Part shown: piece after piece, positions 60,391 to 64,000 of the stretch
How the letters are laid out: each line of letters opens with the position of its first letter
How positions within the stretch are numbered: the stretch's first letter is position 1
NCBI RefSeq assembly: GCF_041260155.1
Contig: NC_091943.1
Location: 18,279,283-18,343,282 of the forward strand
Length of the DNA stretch: 64,000 bases
From: Ptychodera flava
Lineage: Eukaryota > Hemichordata > Enteropneusta > Ptychoderidae
Direction: 5' to 3'
Program-made: the position numbers and the translations under genes
The notes under the pieces: model-generated
The model's database searches: none
What the model saw: the letters and a program-made list of their open reading frames with translations, nothing else
What the model was told of the DNA's origin: nothing

Positions 60391-61805
60391 GTTCTCTACC
60401 TAGCCTCATGGCATGGAAGTGCTGATGAATAATAACTTTGGGTCAAAGGTATTGAAGTGTCCAATCAGGTTCGTGCACAGAGTCCAAGGCCATGACCTAC
60501 TTCATGTACTGCTGCTGCACTAAAACATTTTACACAAAGTGATTTCTGAATTCAGTCACTCGGCCGCGCTGATCGCTAATCTTGAGTTTTGACTGTTGAT
60601 GTCGTCGTGTCGACGTTTGACTTTAAGAATCGTGTGGGTTACTCTGGACATAGCGAACCAAAAGCTAGATTATCGAAGGTTAGCGTCATAATATTTGATC
60701 AATGCATTTTTCTCTGAGAATGAGATGTAGAGTGACACTTTTCAATCTTGTGTGTGTGTCAGCGAATTTATATTCCGGCATGGTTCCGCTGAGATCAGCA
60801 TAATATTATGGCGACGTATTGACAGTCTGTGTCTTTTAAGTTGCTTTTCAAGATTGTATTAGCTACAGAACCAACAATGACAAATTTTTCATGAGATTTC
60901 CATGTTGGCATTGATGTTAAATCAGGAGCAGTAGGCTAGCTCCTGCCATGCTCCTGCGTACAATAGGTCTGCGTTTCCCGGCGGTACGGTGGTAGGCCGA
61001 CGGCTTGTACCACACTGTCCACAGGACAGCACGTGGTAGAGGCCGTGTGCACAACCTGTACGCAGAGCTTCGAATACACTAGACAGAGTTCGTGTTTCCG
61101 TAAATTAGGCATTGAACTTGACAATATAGGCAATAACCAGAATCATCGACCATCGCCTGACAAGTGCACCATAGTCAGCTGTACATGAGTTGCGTGGCGT
61201 GGTGAGCAGGTTCCCATGGGTATTTATTTTTTGAAACGCGTACTTCAAAGGTCACGAACTCATTTGCTGCTCACACGGCGCGGCACAGATGATTGTATCG
61301 TTTTTGGGCGCATTGAGATACTGTGAAGTAGGTCAACTCGTTCTACATGGCAATTATATGTGAAATATGCAGAATTTATACGCAAACGCGACCTCTGCCA
61401 GTTAAGAGCCTGCTCAGCCATTTGCACTTGCATCGACAGATATTGTTGGATCATAATTTTTCAAATGGTTTCTTTTCTTTTTTTTCATTGCGTAATACAG
61501 TGGGGATAATGTCAAATTTAGATAGATTGGATTAATTTCGGGAATAAAAACAATGTAATGTCATAAAAGCCAATACCCCAAGAAGTACTTTACAAAATGT
61601 GCACGCGAGGCAATTCAGTTCATATCTGGTTAATGTATATCCGGTTTTTTTTTTTCGAAAATCATTAGTTATGCAAATGAGCAAAAAGTATGCAAGCCAT
61701 ACCCACAAAAAATTAATCAGTTCTTTCCATTTGCTAATTGAATCTATGTACCAGATTTGATTCTGATATGATCAGCCGTTTTTGAGATATCGGACCAACA
61801 GACAG

Positions 61806-61874
<69 letters not shown>

Positions 61875-62383
61875 TATCGCTGCGACATATGCTCACGTGT
61901 GTGAACACGTGTGAAAAAAATGTAATTTTCGAATTTCGTAAAACTAGGACGGTAGAAGGTTTCTTAAACCAAGAGCTTTAAAATGAAACCCCACAAGTAG
62001 TATATCAGAAAAGAATTGTAAAGGTTAGGAAGTCCGAATAATTTTCCCCGAGGCTCATTCTTCTTTAATGAATTTCAAGCATAGGTAATTTGGGGTAAAT
62101 TGTTTCACTAATCCCAAACTTGTGCATGCTGACCGCTTGTTATTAATCTTGATTGTAAAATAGGATAGCTTAGACAGAGGAGTTCTGACCGTCAAAATAT
62201 TACTCTTATGACATGTTATATAGAAGGTGATCACGTAGTACAGACCACTTAGAGATTATTAAAAATGTGCTAAGTGTTAAGGGTGGGAACCGTCGAGCTG
62301 TCCTACTGAAATATTATATTTGTAAACATTCGGATGAACTCCGACCTCATGACTTATCTTTCAACTCGTCAAAGTAAAACAAG

Positions 62384-63604
62384 ACCAGATATGAACGGAA
62401 TCTGCTCAAGTGTTTACAACAGGTTCATTAATCGTAGTACGCTTCACAGAACAACAATCAGATATCTGTTATATCATTATATGTAGCAGATTTCATTAAC
62501 TTTCGCACTGTAGTGTCAGAAGTAAATCACTAATTACAAAACTTGTTAAATATGCAAATGAACTGTTTATTACAAAACTTGTTAAATATGCAAATGAACT
62601 GTTTATTAACTTGACACCGCACAATGTTTCATAGCACAATTAGATGTTTATCAGATCAATATCTGTAGCAGGTTTCACTAAATTTGGTGCCATAATTTTA
62701 GAGTTATATACCCTATTACAAAGTTCATGAAATATGTAAATGAACTCTCAATTAACTTCACACTACTAAATACTTTACAACACAGTCAGATATCTGTAGG
62801 ATCAGTATCTGCAGCAGGTTTCATCAACTTTCACACTGTACTCTCAGAATTAAATCACTATTTACAAAACTTTGTTTAATATGCAAATGATCTGTTTATT
62901 AACTTGACACTGCCCGATGCTTTTCGGTACATTTAGATATTTATCAGATTAATATCTGGAGCAGGTTTCACCACATTTGGTGCCGTAATTTCAGAGTTCA
63001 ACTTACAAAGTTCATTAAATATGCAAGGAACCCTGAATTAACTTCACACTACTAAACGCTTTACACTGCAGTTATATATCTGTCGGATCAGTCTCTGCAG
63101 CAGATTTCATCAAATTTGGTGCAGTTATTTCGGAATTATATGACTAATTACAAAACTTCATAAAATATGCAAATGAGCTATTTTTTACTTGACTCTGCCC
63201 AATGCTTCTCAGTATAGTTAGATATATATTATATCAACATTTGTTGCAATTATCATGAAATTTGGTGCAGGAATTTCAGAGTTATTTCACTAATTACAAA
63301 AGTTCATTAAATATTGAAATGAAGAGATAATTGACATGACACTCACAGTATCATCATAATGTTCTGAGATTATATTGTCATTTGTGAAAAGTTTCATGAA
63401 AGTTTTTTCTAGTATTTCTTGATATATGTCGACACTGTCATTACTGTCTCCATAGGAAAACGATTATATGAAAAAAATATTGCATAACTCCATTATATGC
63501 AAGCCACACTAACCAAAATCTAAAAAGTTCTTGCAAGTTGCATATGGTGCCTGTCTGCTAAATCTGACTTGAATCGGTTCAGGGGTTTTTCAGTTATCGT
63601 GTAA

Positions 63605-63635
<31 letters not shown>

Positions 63636-63722
63636 CACACACACACACACTCACACACACACGGACAGACAGACAGACATCGCTATGACATTAGCTCACG
63701 TTTGTGAACGCGTGAGCTTAAA
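62384..63722 (+). mobile_element. Helentron-like non-autonomous element, copy 4
   Basis: Begins ACCAGATATGAACGGAATC. About seven units carry ATATGCAAATGA words, including a local 50-bp duplication at 62528-62600. It ends with a GACA/CACA tract (63607-63674) and a TTAGCTCACG...GCGTGAGCTTAA hairpin. It is the SDR-4-block counterpart of copy 2. Confidence 0.65.
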
Positions 63723-64000
63723 ATGGACGGCGAACGGTCAAAGGTTGTCGAACTTCTGTGTGACGTATTCGTCTAATTCAATTACACATGCACAGCCACC
63801 ATACTCAAGAAAAAAAGATTTTACAGGCTACAACTGTGACCGATCATAGCATTACAATATGACATGAGTTGTGTTTGTGGTGAAATTAAACGAACACAGC
63901 TTTCTAGGACTTCGTATTGTAACACGTTTTTGCTGTGTCCGTGCTAGTCGTTTTAGGACAGTAAACATCCAATTATAATTAGTTTGTCATACTTGAGAGT

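Larger units (their letters stand above)
58826..61920 (+). mobile_element. Helentron-like non-autonomous element, copy 3, with an internal second element
   Basis: Begins ACCAGATATGAACTGAAAATG and ends with a pure GACA tract (61797-61870) and a GCTCACGTGTGTGAACACGTG hairpin. Its middle holds another element in the opposite direction, starting at the hairpin 59541-59569, plus gene-free sequence (59800-61600) containing a palindrome at about 60310-60390. Confidence 0.55.
58653..62068 (+). mobile_element. MITE family A copy interrupted by a Helentron-like element
   Basis: The left part 58653-58825 (GGTAGTATGCGCCTCGAAAG ... GGGGTCACCGTGCAAATTT) and the right part about 61925-62068 (...CCCCGAGGCTCATTCTTC) join into the order seen in the solitary copy at 19902-20272. 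The intervening 3.1 kb is a later insertion. SDR-3 lacks the whole segment: its sequence goes from CCCCAGTAACTGGCAC straight to ATGAATTTCAAG. Confidence 0.7.

Overview
The window is invertebrate nuclear DNA: AT-rich, intron-bearing, and crowded with foldback elements, MITEs, satellites and retroelement fragments. The repeat mix and the gene structures fit a marine invertebrate, perhaps a hemichordate, cephalochordate or echinoderm. That assignment is an inference held with low confidence.

The main host content is a cluster of four short-chain dehydrogenase/reductase (SDR) paralogues whose backbone resembles bacterial-type D-3-hydroxybutyrate dehydrogenase. SDR-1 (+, 60-1523) is the 3' end of a gene that starts before the window. 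SDR-2 (+, 25673-36545) is complete: 8 exons, 272 aa. SDR-3 (-, 42086-50497) is complete: 8 exons, 269 aa. SDR-4 (-, 55029-58372) shows exons 3-8 only, and a deletion has removed half of its exon 6. Two plus-strand genes therefore converge on two minus-strand genes. In all three copies where the active-site exon is visible, the catalytic Tyr of YxxxK is missing (Ser, Ser, Ala). Other SDR signatures are altered too: NNAG reads NNAA, the glycine loop has two extra residues, and PG after beta-6 reads LS or PS. This looks like a family of catalytically dead or re-purposed SDRs kept as intact reading frames.

Region 7.4-21.7 kb may be one large mobile unit of about 14.3 kb. A 30-bp inverted repeat lies at its ends (7411-7440 and 21717-21746), and just inside are two satellite arrays (73-bp and 87-bp units) that share a core motif in opposite orientation. 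Inside lie three well-spliced minus-strand exons (14306-11434) of a gene I do not recognise.

Other mobile DNA: a young Mutator-like TIR element with 10-bp target duplications (3323-4140); a TIR element carrying a Crypton/KIAA1958-like coding segment (26467-26947); a nested inverted-repeat complex in SDR-2 intron 2 (29.0-31.1 kb) with a 510-bp palindrome; Helentron-like non-autonomous elements with about 145-bp tandem units, GACA microsatellites and a terminal hairpin (38.7, 48.1, 58.8 and 62.4 kb); a broken Penelope-like fragment (39.5-40.6 kb); a LINE 3' end (47.3 kb); and a tRNA-derived SINE (46.4 kb). Because the SDR genes are segmental duplicates, several insertions can be recognised by an empty site in the paralogue. 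No CRISPR array, rRNA or functional tRNA gene was seen.
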